From Durusdinium trenchii (Eukaryota; Sar; Dinophyceae; Suessiales; Symbiodiniaceae): a stretch of DNA of 64,000 nucleotides. The notes below the pieces were generated by a model. The model saw only the letters and a program-made list of their open reading frames with translations. It searched no databases and was not told the origin of the DNA. The number at the start of each line of letters is the position of its first letter. The stretch's first letter is position 1. The DNA lies in contig CAXAMN010023361.1 in the NCBI GenBank assembly GCA_963970005.1, forward strand, positions 1,189,276 through 1,253,275, read 5' to 3'. The translations under genes were made by a program, and so were the position numbers. Of the stretch, positions 20,842 through 31,366 are shown piece by piece.

Positions 20842-21190
20842 TCATCTCATTCTATGACTTTGCTCGGGTCTTGACTTGGCAATTCCACTTTTCTCTTTCC
20901 TTCCAGCACCATTCTTGTAGTCCTGTCCGCCCACACACACCACAGACTCTCCCACTGAATTCCCACACTGCCTGCACTGCAGCTTCCAGCCGTTCGAGGA
21001 AGGCATCCATCCTGGCCGTGGCCGGAAGTCAACCCACATGCTGTCGAGATGGGCGATGGGCGACTTGGCAACACCATGCAACACCCAAGCCAGGCTCGCT
21101 CTTTGCGACTGGCACCTGCGAAGCAAGTCGGGCCGATGGTGCAAGATGGAAGACGGAAGACACTTGAAAATGGATGGCAAACTCGGCACC
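20842..21190 (-). CDS. Exon with CxxC motif
   Basis: The frame reads IAHLDSMWVDFRPRPGWMPS, then NGWKLQCRQCGNSVGESVVC, and a basic tail. C-x2-C followed by a later Cys suggests a zinc ribbon. Other minus frames overlap because of base composition. Family not recognised. Confidence 0.45.
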
Positions 21191-21344
21191 TATGGCACAG
21201 GCAGCTGTCAGGTAGCAGCATGGGTAGAACTGGCCAAACGTTTCAAACGTATCATGAAAATGCCCCTGGAGTTCATTGAGAACGTGCCAAGGTGGCATTG
21301 GTGTGAGCGCCATAGCACTCGAAAGGAGTGCCATCTATGACCTG

Positions 21345-22165
21345 TCCACGACCCAAACAATGACCCTCATGGCTGTCTGACATCTACAAGAAGGCATTGA
21401 GTACATCAGGAGCCTTAAAAAACAGATTGAAGAAAACACACACACACACACACGAGTCTCAGGCCTTCTGGTACTTGCCCTTCACCTGCCAGAAACATGC
21501 CTTCTTCATCTTCTTCTAAGGGCATTCATTGAGGGCATTGGAACGAGTTCTGGATCCGTCCATGTTTTGGCATCCGTCGGCCCTGTTGCGGAGCCCGTTT
21601 TTGTTGGAAACCACCGTTGGTCGGAGCTTTTTCCCCGTGGAAAGGATGTAAAGGTGCATCTAAAGCTTAAATACCGGCGACTTCGTCATTGCAATGTGGT
21701 TGCACCAACTGCGCACCAAAATGGGTGAAAAATCACGGGCCTTAATGGTGTCAGCTGGAGTCTCCACATCGAGAGTTGCTGCACCGGGCCTGGCTGGACG
21801 TGGTGATGCCCTAAAGCCAGTCAGACGTTGCACGCGGCGCGGAGTCGAGGCGCCCGGACTTCGGCGTGCACAGCACCACACGAGGCCCAGAGACCTTAAA
21901 CATCGACCCACATTGTATCGTGCCCAGCATGGGAGATGGAGGACTATGCTGGTATAGTTGGCCTGAAGCCTACACACGCCATCTGGAATCTGGAAAAGAA
22001 AGGATGCGTTCGACTTCAAGTAGTTCCATGAAATGATGTATATACAGTAAAATGCACACGTCACAAACCTGGAAGTGGACTACCCATCTGTTGGGTATTC
22101 GGACAATGGTCATCCAACAGGCCACGTTCATCCATGTTCATCAACTTTCCACGAATATCTCCCTT
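21345..22165. other. Intergenic; weak ORFs
   Basis: (CA)n at 21437-21453. A 134-codon minus frame (21660-22064) ends in basic, Pro-rich sequence and has no domain. A diverged relative of foldback family 1 may lie near 22090-22140. Confidence 0.35.
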
Positions 22166-22168
22166 GCT

Positions 22169-22197
22169 ACTACCAGTGCAAGTGGAACACTGGTAGT
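22169..22197. repeat. Perfect 10-bp inverted repeat
   Basis: ACTACCAGTG, 9-nt loop, CACTGGTAGT. Confidence 0.85.
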
Positions 22198-22205
22198 TCT
22201 TTCTA

Positions 22206-22333
22206 GATTGAATATAAGGGTGATATAAAGTAATATATATATATATAGTTGTATAAAGGTGATTGAATATAAGGGTGATATAGATATATGATATATATAT
22301 ATAGAGAAGGGTGATTGAATATAAGGGCGATAT
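22206..22333. repeat. Three copies of a 21-bp unit separated by TA tracts
   Basis: GATTGAATATAAGGGTGATA occurs at 22206, 22261 and 22313 (the last with one change), spaced by (TA)n. Confidence 0.9.
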
Positions 22334-22743
22334 TCTGATATTCATTTCATGATCCTGGAATCTTTTCGTTGGCGCTTCGACCAGCAGTCGCCCCTCCTCG
22401 CCCCTCAGAGCCCCCCGGCGCGTCGGGTGAAGAGAGCGGAACCTTTGGACCGGTGGGACCGGGGTAGGGTACAGTGGGGACTGGTCAGGTCGGAACTAAA
22501 CTAGGAATTTCCACTGCCAACTCATGTGGAAAGTCGGAGTACAAACATGTAAAGACGCGTTCCTGTTTTCCTCTTTTCTCGGAAACGGACCGCGAACTAA
22601 CTTACTTGACGTTGTTTTTTTCAAAAAACATGTGGAACTTCAGCAACATTCAGCAACTCTTGTTGTCATAAGCACTAAGTCATGAGCACTCTATTAATGA
22701 AGCAAGATATATGATCTAGAATCTAGATCCATCTTGACCAGTC

Positions 22744-23265
22744 ATGTCTGCATCGAACGGAATCGAACGACTGAAATCATTCTCGAACCCAGGTGTCAGG
22801 ATGTGTCAGGACTCCCCTACCAAGCCGTACCAGTGCTTGTATCGAGGCCCCCGTGGCATCGCATGGCACTTGTGCTTCCCTCGTGCTTCCAATCTAAGAG
22901 CAGTTCCCAGAAAGGTGAGGTGGTCCATATCCTCCGCTCCATCAGTTGACCTGCGGCCGTGGTTCCATCATCTGTTCCATCTACCAGTACCTAATTACTC
23001 CGGAGTGGGGCTTTACATTTCCTGTCAGAATCGTTCTACATTCTATATGCGTCTCTTCCACGCAACGAGCCAACACGCCCAGTTCAACACAACTCATGAC
23101 TTGTCCACTTGTCCGCGAAGGATTCCGTGTCATTCCGAAATCACACGGCTGCGCAGCATGGTCCTTTTAGTCTGGCACACAATGTCTCTGCAACTTCTTT
23201 CGTCACCCAACAGGGTGTCCCCTGTAATTGCAAAAGCGCAACATTCCAACAAGCATGTCAGGTAA
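22744..23265 (+). CDS. Plus-strand ORF, unknown
   Basis: ATG-started frame of 173 codons, opening MSASNGIERLKSFSNPGVRM. No minus frame of similar length exists here, unlike most of the window. Cys and His are frequent but no domain is recognised. If real, it marks a change of gene direction. Confidence 0.35.
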   Translation: MSASNGIERLKSFSNPGVRMCQDSPTKPYQCLYRGPRGIAWHLCFPRASNLRAVPRKVRWSISSAPSVDLRPWFHHLFHLPVPNYSGVGLYISCQNRSTFYMRLFHATSQHAQFNTTHDLSTCPRRIPCHSEITRLRSMVLLVWHTMSLQLLSSPNRVSPVIAKAQHSNKHVR

Positions 23266-23346
23266 AAGTCCCTCAAGGAACCTGACAAAAAGGCTTGAAT
23301 TCACAAAACAAATCTTATACTGCGTACATTATCTGTGCTCCGACAG

Positions 23347-23520
23347 GGTCTGCTGATCTCCCGTGTCAAACCAACCGAAGGAGGCACAACATTCATTCCG
23401 CACGTGCTGCAATTCGCAGAGCTTGCGGATACACTTCCAGGCGCCACCATCACATCACACATCATCTCTTGCAACCCAGCCTTTGGGAATGTTGCTTCAA
23501 CGGGTTCGATGCAGGCTTAG
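23347..23520 (+). CDS. Plus-strand exon, unknown
   Basis: After an acceptor CTCCGACAG the frame reads LLISRVKPTEGGTTFIPHVL, then QFAELADTLPGATITSHIIS and later NVASTGSMQA-stop. The composition is one of the best on this strand. It may join the ORF at 22744-23265. No family recognised. Confidence 0.45.
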   Translation, partial: GLLISRVKPTEGGTTFIPHVLQFAELADTLPGATITSHIISCNPAFGNVASTGSMQA

Positions 23521-23529
23521 ACATGCTTC

Positions 23530-24750
23530 GGTAACCTCCTGGATCATGCATATAAATAACACCGCACCACCTCGCCATTCGGCGAAGCTCTTCGTCGCTG
23601 CCGACGCGGAGCGTCATGCGTTGCTCATGGCCGTCGGTAAGACCTGGAGCGCCCAGCGAGCGGGCGAACGGAGCGTGTGGGGCGTTTCGGCTGGGGCGCC
23701 GTGCCGATCAATTCGAGGGCTTCGGAAATTCAACAAGGTGTCAAGTCCAGGCCTCAAGTGCGTGCCGGACAACCCAAAAGAGCGCGCAAAAAAAAAGTAT
23801 AACAGTATAACATTAAGGTCTAGTCCGATAGACGGCTCTGCTCCCAAGATCTTGCTTAGGCTTAGATCCACTTGGATTTGATCTTGGAATATCTTGGATC
23901 CGCGAGTCATCATCGGCAGGAAGCGGCTCAGACTCCAACATCTTCTTCTGAATCCTCACACGGAGACTGTCGGACATATGAAATTCCCTGCAGTTTAAAC
24001 CGGATTTGGACTTGTGAGAACCGGGCGAATGTTGCAAAACGAAGCGACCCAACCCCATCACCGATCCTTCCCCCTGCAAAACCACACCCAAATACACCCA
24101 GTCAGCCTCCCCTCCCCATCCCCCTGGAAGGGTGACTCTCTCAGCTCTCCGTCCTCGTGGGCTCGGCCTGGAAAATCGTCAGCTCGACGACGACGGATCG
24201 TCGAAAGCGACGACGATCGTCGAAAGCGAACACGCGCAAAGGCCTCGGATGGATTCGGTCTCACGCGAACTGGAACCGGTGCCAATAGGAGGATTGGCCT
24301 CCCAAACGAAGATGTACGAATGTGGCCGATCTGAACAGCATATGACTTCTGTTTTGCTGAATTGCTGTTAACAAAAGCTGATGCACCGCACTCTCCTTTC
24401 AATGGCCTGCCAAAAGTCAGAGCATCAGCCTCTGATTTGTCAGACAGGCCGATGTCTTTTCGGGCAGTCGTTCTCTTTGCCTGTTCCCAGGAGTCTGCAG
24501 AAGATGCACGAGTGGCTGGGCTGTGCTCGGCCTACCAGCAATCTCATCCCGGGAACTGTGGCGCCTCTCTGGCGATCCGAGCGTCAACTCTATCTCTACC
24601 CCGGCCACTTGGTGGAGGCTAGAGCCTCGGGCTCATGTACGAGCCTCTAGGGACCTTAAAACACGGAACTAATTCAGGTGAAACACACACATGTCATGCA
24701 GTCACGGCTTTACGTTCTACCCTTGAAATTCCTCAAGAGTTGCAAAGTTG
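23530..24750. other. No supported gene; local repeat
   Basis: Overlapping plus and minus frames, none decisive. Two tandem ~19-bp copies (GACGAC.GATCGTCGAAAGC) lie at 24186-24228. A minus frame at 24417-24608 is plausible but without a domain. Confidence 0.35.
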
Positions 24751-24767
24751 CGATTGATGCCAGTACC

Positions 24768-25196
24768 TTTAAAGCTCGCAGTGAAGGTCTGTAGTCCAGA
24801 AGGGAGCTGTTCTCGCAAGAATCCGACACCGGCTGCGGTGAGCAATGGACATCCAGCAAAGTGGAGCTCAAGATCTTCCAAGGCGGGGGGCAGACCCCCT
24901 GCAATAGCATAGAGGCCAGTATCCGTCAGCTTCGAACAGCCAATAAAATCCAGGTAGAGCCGCTTGAGCCCCAGGCAAAACCTGGACCTGGGGCCGGAAA
25001 CCAACTGAGCAGGAGGAACCATGACACAACTCGAAAGGCTCTTTTTCAGCCGAGGCACCCTAATGCCGACAAGCTTTGATCTGTAATCCGATTGCAGCCT
25101 TCAAAGCTAAGGCGCAAGTCTTGTAAATTGGGAGGCAAGCCAGCAGCCAAAATCTTCACGCTGGAATCCACACAGGTCTCCTGTAGAAGTTGAACA
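24768..25196 (-). CDS. Leucine-rich repeat exons
   Basis: Exon 1 (25196-25059) and exon 2 (24981-24768) are separated by a 77-nt GT-AG intron whose removal keeps the frame (SALG-F-CLGLKRLYLDF). At least three repeats of ~27 residues are visible: GLPPNLQDLRLSFEGCNRIT, LGLKRLYLDFIGCSKLTD and GLPPALEDLELHFAGCPLLT, then LPSGLQTFTASFKG before a GTACTG donor. The repeat GLP..L..L.L.F.GC..LTD is a Cys-containing LRR class. It lies downstream of, and on the same strand as, the SHWWGE gene at 26744-28222. Whether they are one gene or neighbours is unresolved because the phase does not join directly. Confidence 0.75.
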
Positions 25197-25569
25197 CTGG
25201 CATCCAGCCACGGTCAAGGAAAATACGCCCAAAAATGGATGCCCAACCCTACATGTGGCAGTCTGGAAGAAATCCTGGAAATAACATCTCAGCTGATCAA
25301 ACTCCGCCCTCGACTCGACGCAAAAATGATCTTCGGAGACCGACGTCCTTCGAGCTTTGGGAGACCCGAAGACTCGACCCGTCGTCGGCTATAGCAGTCC
25401 AGTCGGGGAGCCATATCACAGCCAGCCTTCGGGGACCCGGTTTTGATTGAAAGATTGGATGACTGTGAGAAGCCGGTGGCACATGCTTATCAGCTGATCA
25501 GCTCCACGTCAGCATAGCGTTCCAGTCGTTCCAACAGTTCTTCTGATGATCATGCCTACCAGTGGAACT

Positions 25570-25691
25570 CCACTGTTCCACAGTTGGTTCCTAGCTCTTA
25601 GGGAAAAAAACTCAAATAGAATGCTCTTGCTGAATCCATCCTCTGGATGTGTTTCAAAAATGGAGGATGCGCTGGCTGCCCTTTCTACCAA
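25570..25691 (-). CDS. Exon between SHWWGE gene and LRR exons
   Basis: The frame reads ASSIFETHPEDGFSKSILFE, then FFSLRARNQLWNSG. Coding composition on the array strand. It may link the SHWWGE domain to the LRRs. Its 3' part overlaps a small inverted repeat around CCAGTGGAACTCCACTG. Confidence 0.4.
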
Positions 25692-25946
25692 TGGTCAAGG
25701 AAAACAGACTATATAAATCTCTTTGCTTGGGAGACTTGGAGGATCCTCTGCACACAGAAAGTCACTTCATCTTCCACTCCTGAGGTCTACCCATGTCTAC
25801 CTGCTGAGTCAAGGCAGCTAGTACCAGCTTGTTCATACCGAACTTTGACCCACAACCCATAGGGTCCGTGGCTCATCAGCATCCCTGGGCCCATTGTCTT
25901 AGTTGAATGGAAGTCTCAACAAAACGGGTTTGCCAGAACCTTTTCA

Positions 25947-26075
25947 CATGTTTGTTTATATGGCTGTGGGTCAAAACCCGGAGCCGTTGACCCTGGTAGG
26001 TAGTAGTCTAGTCTGTTCATTGTCGGTGGTCAACCAGCGTTTTGTCCTGTTTTGTCCCACAGCCATACATGTTTG
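25947..26075. mobile_element. Foldback/MITE-like element, family 2 copy a, with target duplication
   Basis: The ends TATGGCTGTGGGTCAAAAC and GTTTTGTCCCACAGCCATA match as an inverted repeat in 18 of 19 positions. The element (25955-26067) is flanked by the exact 8-bp duplication CATGTTTG (25947-25954, 26068-26075). An 8-bp target duplication is typical of hAT-type insertions (established knowledge). No transposase in the window. Confidence 0.75.
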
Positions 26076-26208
26076 CATTCTTGGAACCGTCCTCGAAGTG
26101 TGCAAGGCTCAGCTCAAGCACTTCACGATCATCATCCATCGCCAAGATCTCGGGCAACTTCACCTTGCACGAGCCGAGAATCCTGGAGAGGGCCCGATCT
26201 GTTTCCAC
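26076..26208 (-). CDS. Possible exon truncated by a foldback element
   Basis: The frame reads ILGSCKVKLPEILAMDDDRE, then VLELSLAHFEDGSKNA, and runs into the foldback element at 26075. It may be an exon disrupted by, or using sites within, that insertion. Confidence 0.35.
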
Positions 26209-26328
26209 CTGGTTTCGTCACCCCTTTCATCCCGCCGATCGGACGACGTCGGGACGTCGGCGCTGGACCTTTCCCACGACCTGGGTCGGAACAGCGAAGA
26301 AGGAGGCAGGTGAATTTTAGATCATTTA

Positions 26329-26547
26329 TTATTTAGTGCTGAAAGAAACATCCCCGTCCCCAAAAAGAAGCTCATTAAAGGTCATCCACTCACTGGGTAT
26401 ATGACGAGCGGCTCTCACAACCGATGGCATCTGCTGCAAACCCATCCCGAAACATGGACAGGACAGGGAAGTCATGGGAAGTCTATAATTAGAGTCGCTT
26501 ATGGTGGATTGTGGGAGAAATGTTTTGGGGGCGAGAAGAAACCGCAT
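26329..26547 (-). CDS. Possible C-terminal exon of the SHWWGE gene
   Basis: The frame reads GMGLQQMPSVVRAARHIPSE, then WMTFNELLFGDGDVSFSTK and TAA. It lies 200 bp downstream of the last sure exon of the SHWWGE gene on the same strand, and could supply its stop codon. Confidence 0.4.
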   Translation of the reverse strand: MRFLLAPKTFLPQSTISDSNYRLPMTSLSCPCFGMGLQQMPSVVRAARHIPSEWMTFNELLFGDGDVSFSTK

Positions 26548-26743
26548 TGGACAAAGGGCCTTCCATGTCCAGCTTGATGATATGACTATTAGTTCGAGAA
26601 CATATGCAAGAACATTATAGCTATGTTTTCACTAGCCGCTAGCCTCACTGCACTGGGTTTGGAAGCGGGCCTTCAACAGGCAAAACAATAGAACATAAAC
26701 CAACACCCCACAAATTCGATCTGATACCATACTTGCAGGTCAC

Positions 26744-28222
26744 CTTCTGTCTTGCTTTGGAGCTCAGTTTCTGCTCTTTGTGATTGGCAAAGTCCAGCAA
26801 ACGCCCATGTTTCATGGCCTGCGGCCAGGCCAGAATTGCGAAGGTGGAGTGGAGCGCATCATTGGCGCGCTTCAAATTTTGCTGCAGGAGCTCTTGGCCG
26901 GCTGTGGTGGACAAGTCTGCATGGCTTGCCATCTCAAAAAGGATCCCGTCCTTATCCTTTTGAACCGTGGCCTCGCCATCCTCCAGACATACTTGCAAGC
27001 CGTGCAGAAGCAAAGACAAGGGAAAATTCTGCTCTCGCACCGACTTGGCCACGGCCGATTCACCCGGCAGTGGGCTTTTGCTCAGCATCTGAGCTCCTGG
27101 GCTTTGCTTCTTGGATTGGACCATGGTCACGATGTCCAACATCTTGTCAGGGTCTGTGATTGAAGAATAGACCTCATAGTCACACCAGATACGACTGAAG
27201 GGAGTTGCATCCTGGTCCAGGATCAGCAGCAAGCCTTCGGCCACATGAAGAGCTCGGTAGAAGGAGGATTGGGTGATGTCCTGGCCGATTTCAAGCTCCA
27301 GCTCGTGTTGCCGATTGGCATAGCCGCAAACCCAGTAGTTGGCCATCGTGTCATTCAAGCGCCGCAGCACCGCGTGCTTCTGGCAACAGTTCACGAAAGA
27401 GACGATGGGCTCCCCCCACCAGTGTGAACCTAGGAGCAATGGAGGGATTCTGTCATCTCTGATAGCTATGACAAATCAAAAGTCTGAAGAAAGGGGCCCA
27501 AGACTAAGGACGCGACAGTACCAGGTTGGTTTGCAGGGGGTCAAAGACAAATATTCCTTGTAGCTGAAGGAATTCAAACACTCCATGGATTGCAGTTTTC
27601 CCAAGGGAGCATCTCCAAGCATGATGTTTCCGTCCTCCGCGTGAGTGGTAAAGCGGCCTTGGCTCAAAGCCACGCAAACGGTGAGCACATCACCATCCAT
27701 GCCTGCTCGCAAAATGGTCGCAGAAGCACTGGGCAAAGTCATTTTGTCAGATTGTTGGAAAATCTGCTGCCCACACAAGGCTCTCCAATGAAGAAGCTGA
27801 CTCTTCAAGGGCTCCATCCTTAGAAGCAATCCAGTTTTGGGCGCAGTCTTGGGCAGGATGTGATAGTAGCTGAAGTGGTAGAGGTTCAAGGTATTGCTTT
27901 CAATTCTTCGACCGGTCCGTGGATCGTCCCACCCATGTCGACTGGCCAGCAGCGCATCTGATGAGATCCGTTTCAATTCTTTAAGGCTCACGGCTCGCTC
28001 TTCAGATGGCAAATTGGTTCGATATTCATAGCTCAGCAAGCCAGTCACGCCCATGCTTTCACTGCTCTTGGGGAAGATCTGTGAGCTCGAACTGAATTTC
28101 GCAAAATCCGAGAGCTCGATGTCCGAGCCATCACAGCTGGGAGTCGGTTCGAGTTGCATCTCAAAGGCTTTGGCTCTGGAGACCTTCATCAAATCCTGCA
28201 TCATTGACCTCATGGTCAGCAT
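26744..28222 (-). CDS. SHWWGE / TIR-like domain protein
   Basis: Exon A (28222-~27517) starts at an ATG before LTMRSMMQDLMK; exon B runs 27429-26744. An ~87-nt intron (donor GTCGCG, acceptor CTCCTAG) joins them in phase as TWYC-SHWWGEP. Together they give ~464 residues. Exon A carries the conserved lead-in NLYHFSYYHILPKT. Exon B carries SHWWGEP, YWVCGYANRQHEL and LLILDQDATPFSRIWCDYEV, then a helical region ending at a GTGACC donor. This signature recurs in large lineage-expanded families of dinoflagellates and other protists (family knowledge). The ...SH.W... and S.R.WC..E blocks resemble TIR boxes 1 and 2/3 (inference). Function unknown; signalling or NAD-hydrolase activity would be speculation. 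LRR exons follow downstream. Confidence 0.8.
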
Positions 28223-28466
28223 CGCCTCGTGGTCAGGGTGACGTGGGGCCGTGGAAAATGTTGACAGCGGCCGTTTGGTCCGGCCGTGGAAGAAGTTGAT
28301 TTGTGGGGGCTTGGTTTGGTCGTTATTCCAAATCACAAGAACATGGAGTATGATAGACGATCGATCACACATTACTCTCTGTTGAGCTAATGTAGACGAG
28401 GTGGAATCCACGTTGCTGCAAACAGCAAGTAGTTACTTTTAAACAATCCTTGGAGGGCTCTTTTAC

Positions 28467-30712
28467 CTTCACCCAAACCAGGGTGGACATTCCACTTTCC
28501 AATTGAACATGCTTGAAGGTGCTTGGTCTTCCATCGGCCTGGTGCATCCATTCTTGCTCCATCTGAACTCGCACCATGTCCACGGCCTTGGCCCCGCCCC
28601 GCAGGCGGAGGCAGCCCAACAGGAACTCCGAATGCTCAATGGCACCCGTGCCATCCGAATCCAAGACCGAGAATAAGCCAATGGCATCGCTGATGTCCAG
28701 ATCCAAGGATGACAAGAAGGCATGCATGCGCTGGTCTTCGAGAGCAATCTGGAATTCCGTCCAACTAATGGCGCCGTTGCCATTTTGATCAAACTCTCGG
28801 AACACCACATTCATCTGCTGAACAAACTCCTCCTTCGACTCAATCTCCGATTGAATCAGGTTTTCTTTCTCCTTCAGGTTTGTACACTGCTAGGACCCCA
28901 CCAAAATCTGTGAAAAAGATTGAAACAGCACCGCAATTGTCAAAGAAATTGGCAAACCTCTGACTATACAGTACATTAATTGTTTAAATACTCATAATTT
29001 GCGAGCGTCCACCTGTTCGTCGTGATTTTCACCTGTCCTTTTTGCTCACCTTCTTCTGAAGACTGAAGAGGAAGCTTGCCATCATGTTTCCCAGAATGAC
29101 CACTGAGAAGGACACATAGAGCAAGTAGAAGAACTGAAAGAACCAGTGCCAAGCAGTCATTTCGTCCCATAGCTCCCCCCATAGCACCCCACTGTAGAGA
29201 ATCTGGTACAGAGTCAGCATGGAGCCAGTCAAAGTGCCAAACTTCTTGCACAACAGCTCCTCTCGTTGTGAATCCTCGCGGCAACTCTGCCACACACCCT
29301 CAGTCAGTACCAGACTAAAGACATAAATCACACTGAATGCCAGCAGCATCAGCCAGATCATCATCTTTAGACTTTCACCGATCGAGGCCACCAAAATGCG
29401 GATCTGCCGAAACTGGGGCCACTTGGCGAAGTACTTGGCCAAACGCATGATCCGCAGCACGCGCAATAAGCGGAGCACTCGAAGACCAGACATACTGGAG
29501 ATGAGTCCATACCTCAGTTATCAAAGAGATGTTCGTTCATGTTAATTCCCTTCACGAATGTCAACATGTAACATGAAGTCCTTCACAAGGAGGCCGACCT
29601 CCCCCCGTTGTCGGGCACACGTTAAACGAGACTAGACCGCGGCTCTTCGCTGATTTCGTCCTGAGTGCTGTGTAATCTGTGAAGAGATCATCAAGGAGAC
29701 CAGCACCACGTCCAGTAAATTCCACCACTTCATGGGTCCAGTGACGAATCGAAGTTGTTCCACCAGAACACGGATGCCCAGGTCGACCGAGAAGAAAATG
29801 CAAAAAGCCAGTTCCTGAGATCGATCAAGTGGAGGAAGGAAGATGAAGGAAAAGGAGAAACATGGAGAAACAAGATTAACATGGAACATCAAGGAGCATC
29901 ATGGAACCTGAAAATGGACCAGACTGGAAGACTAGCTGGCTCCACAAACTGACAAACCACCGTTTTTCAGGTTCAGCAGGTTCCATGATAATCTTCCTTA
30001 AAAAATAGGGGCCGGGCAATGACCGGAGGCCGGGCAATGAGAGTTTTCTTTCAACTGGTCGTTGTCCATCTCAGTTGGGAAACTCCCCATTCTAGAAACA
30101 TGTAATGAAGTCCAGCCGGCCTAGCTTCTCCCTGGTTTGTCCAGGGTGGCTCTGAGCCTCTGAGGGTAGTGACTTGAAGGTTGACGCCCATGAGGCAGGC
30201 GTACAAGAAAATGACAATCATGGTGCAAATGTCATACCAAACCCACAGCTGTTTTCGTCTCACCAAGTTGTGCTCCACGGAGGACCAACTATTAGCGATG
30301 CCAGTGCCCGAACGCAAAGTGGAGTTTCCCAAGCCACCACTTCCTTTCAAAGTCCCTTCCACTAGCTTCCGGACATAGGTCGGCACACCTGTCTTGTACT
30401 GGCTCGTGTGGGTGCTTTTGCCACCCCGGCGAGGCGTCGCATTTTGAGAAGGCACATGCATGATATTGGGATAGTCTGACTCTGTCAGATTCATCCGTTG
30501 TGTGAGCCTTTCGATGCTTTGGTCTACATGTGACTTGAGGCGGGCTTCATGCTCCACAAGCATGGCATACATCTTGCTCACTGTGACCAAACCATAGTCA
30601 TCCTCTGGACATGACAATTTCTCACTCGGCTCTGTAGGCGCTGCAGGAGGAGGCCCTGGCATGGGTCTGGCGCTCCAAACTCGGCCAGGCTGCGGCGAAC
30701 TGACGCGAGAGA
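28467..30712 (-). CDS. One-domain voltage-gated cation channel with two EF-hands
   Basis: Four exons on the minus strand. E1 (30712-30084) has a cytosolic helix (YAMLVEHEARLKSHVDQSIE) and S1 (WVWYDICTMIVIFLYACLMG). E2 (29815-~29640) joins in phase at EWG-ELAFC and carries S2 (FCIFFSVDLGIRVL) and S3 (WWNLLDVVLVSLMI). E3 (29494-29050) carries S4 with an Arg every third residue (LRVLRLLRVLRIMRLAK), S5, the pore loop (FGTLTGSMLTLYQILYSGVL) and S6, and ends at a GTGAGC donor. E4 (~28890-28467) carries two full EF-hand loops (DQNGNGAISWTE, DSDGTGAIEHSE) and ends at a GTAAAA donor. It should conduct cations across a membrane and be tuned by calcium. The E2/E3 phase is not settled. The start is probably an upstream exon. 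Confidence 0.85.
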
Positions 30713-31014
30713 CTGAAAATGGCTGCCACCATACACATAGCCTATAGCCTATAGCCTTCAAAGACAAGTCAAACATGTTGATCTGGCTTTGCAGTGCAAA
30801 ATCCGTGCTGAAACAATGACTCTTTGGTAAAGACATGTGAAGACCACTTAGACTTAGTTACTTTAAAAAGCGAGTTTTGGAATTGCAGAGCATAAAGGTC
30901 TATAAAACCCTGTCGTCTCGATATACGCCCTTCAACAATCATGGGAGTGGACAATGATGACGGGGCGCTTGGATGGTTCCTCGACCGCCGGGATTGAAAT
31001 CTTGGTTGTCCATA

Positions 31015-31135
31015 TATGAGCAACAAACAAAAAACAAACAAACAAACAAACAAGCAAGCAAGCAAGCAAGCAAAGCTGACAAAGCCAAGCCAAGCCAAGC
31101 CAAGCCAAGAAGCAAGCAAAGAAACCAACCAGCCA
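31015..31135. repeat. CAAA/CAAG/CCAAG microsatellite in channel upstream region
   Basis: (CAAA)n then (CAAG)n then (CCAAG)n, with related degenerate units. It yields artificial Leu/Cys-rich ORFs on the minus strand. If the exon at 31202-31366 belongs to the channel, this lies in its first intron. Confidence 0.95.
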
Positions 31136-31201
31136 AACCAAACCAACTAAAAGACAAAAACAAAGGCAGAATCTTGTTAACACCCGGCTGCTGTTGACCC
31201 G

Positions 31202-31366
31202 TCAGGGCATCCACTTAGCCCCACGTCTCTTTTTTCCGCGACCCGAGACGGCCTCTTGACCAGATGAGGATTGCCGAGATCCACCTGCGATCGTTCGGGT
31301 GTTCGGGTGGCCACTTACACTCAGATTCTGGGCTGTTGAGAGTTCCTTCAGATTCTTTCCTTCCAT
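31202..31366 (-). CDS. Candidate first exon of the channel gene
   Basis: ATG at 31366 opens MEGKNLKELSTAQNLS followed by a consensus GTAAGT donor; the frame also stays open to a basic stretch (SGRGKKRRGAK). A GCTGTAAG site just upstream of the ATG could accept a trans-spliced leader (inference). It sits 650 bp upstream of channel exon 1 on the same strand. Confidence 0.4.
   Translation of the reverse strand: MEGKNLKELSTAQNLSVSGHPNTRTIAGGSRQSSSGQEAVSGRGKKRRGAKWMP

Noticed and set aside
30932-31214. Leu/Cys-rich minus ORFs upstream of the channel
   Set aside because: Produced by the CAAA/CAAG/CCAAG microsatellite in all three frames.
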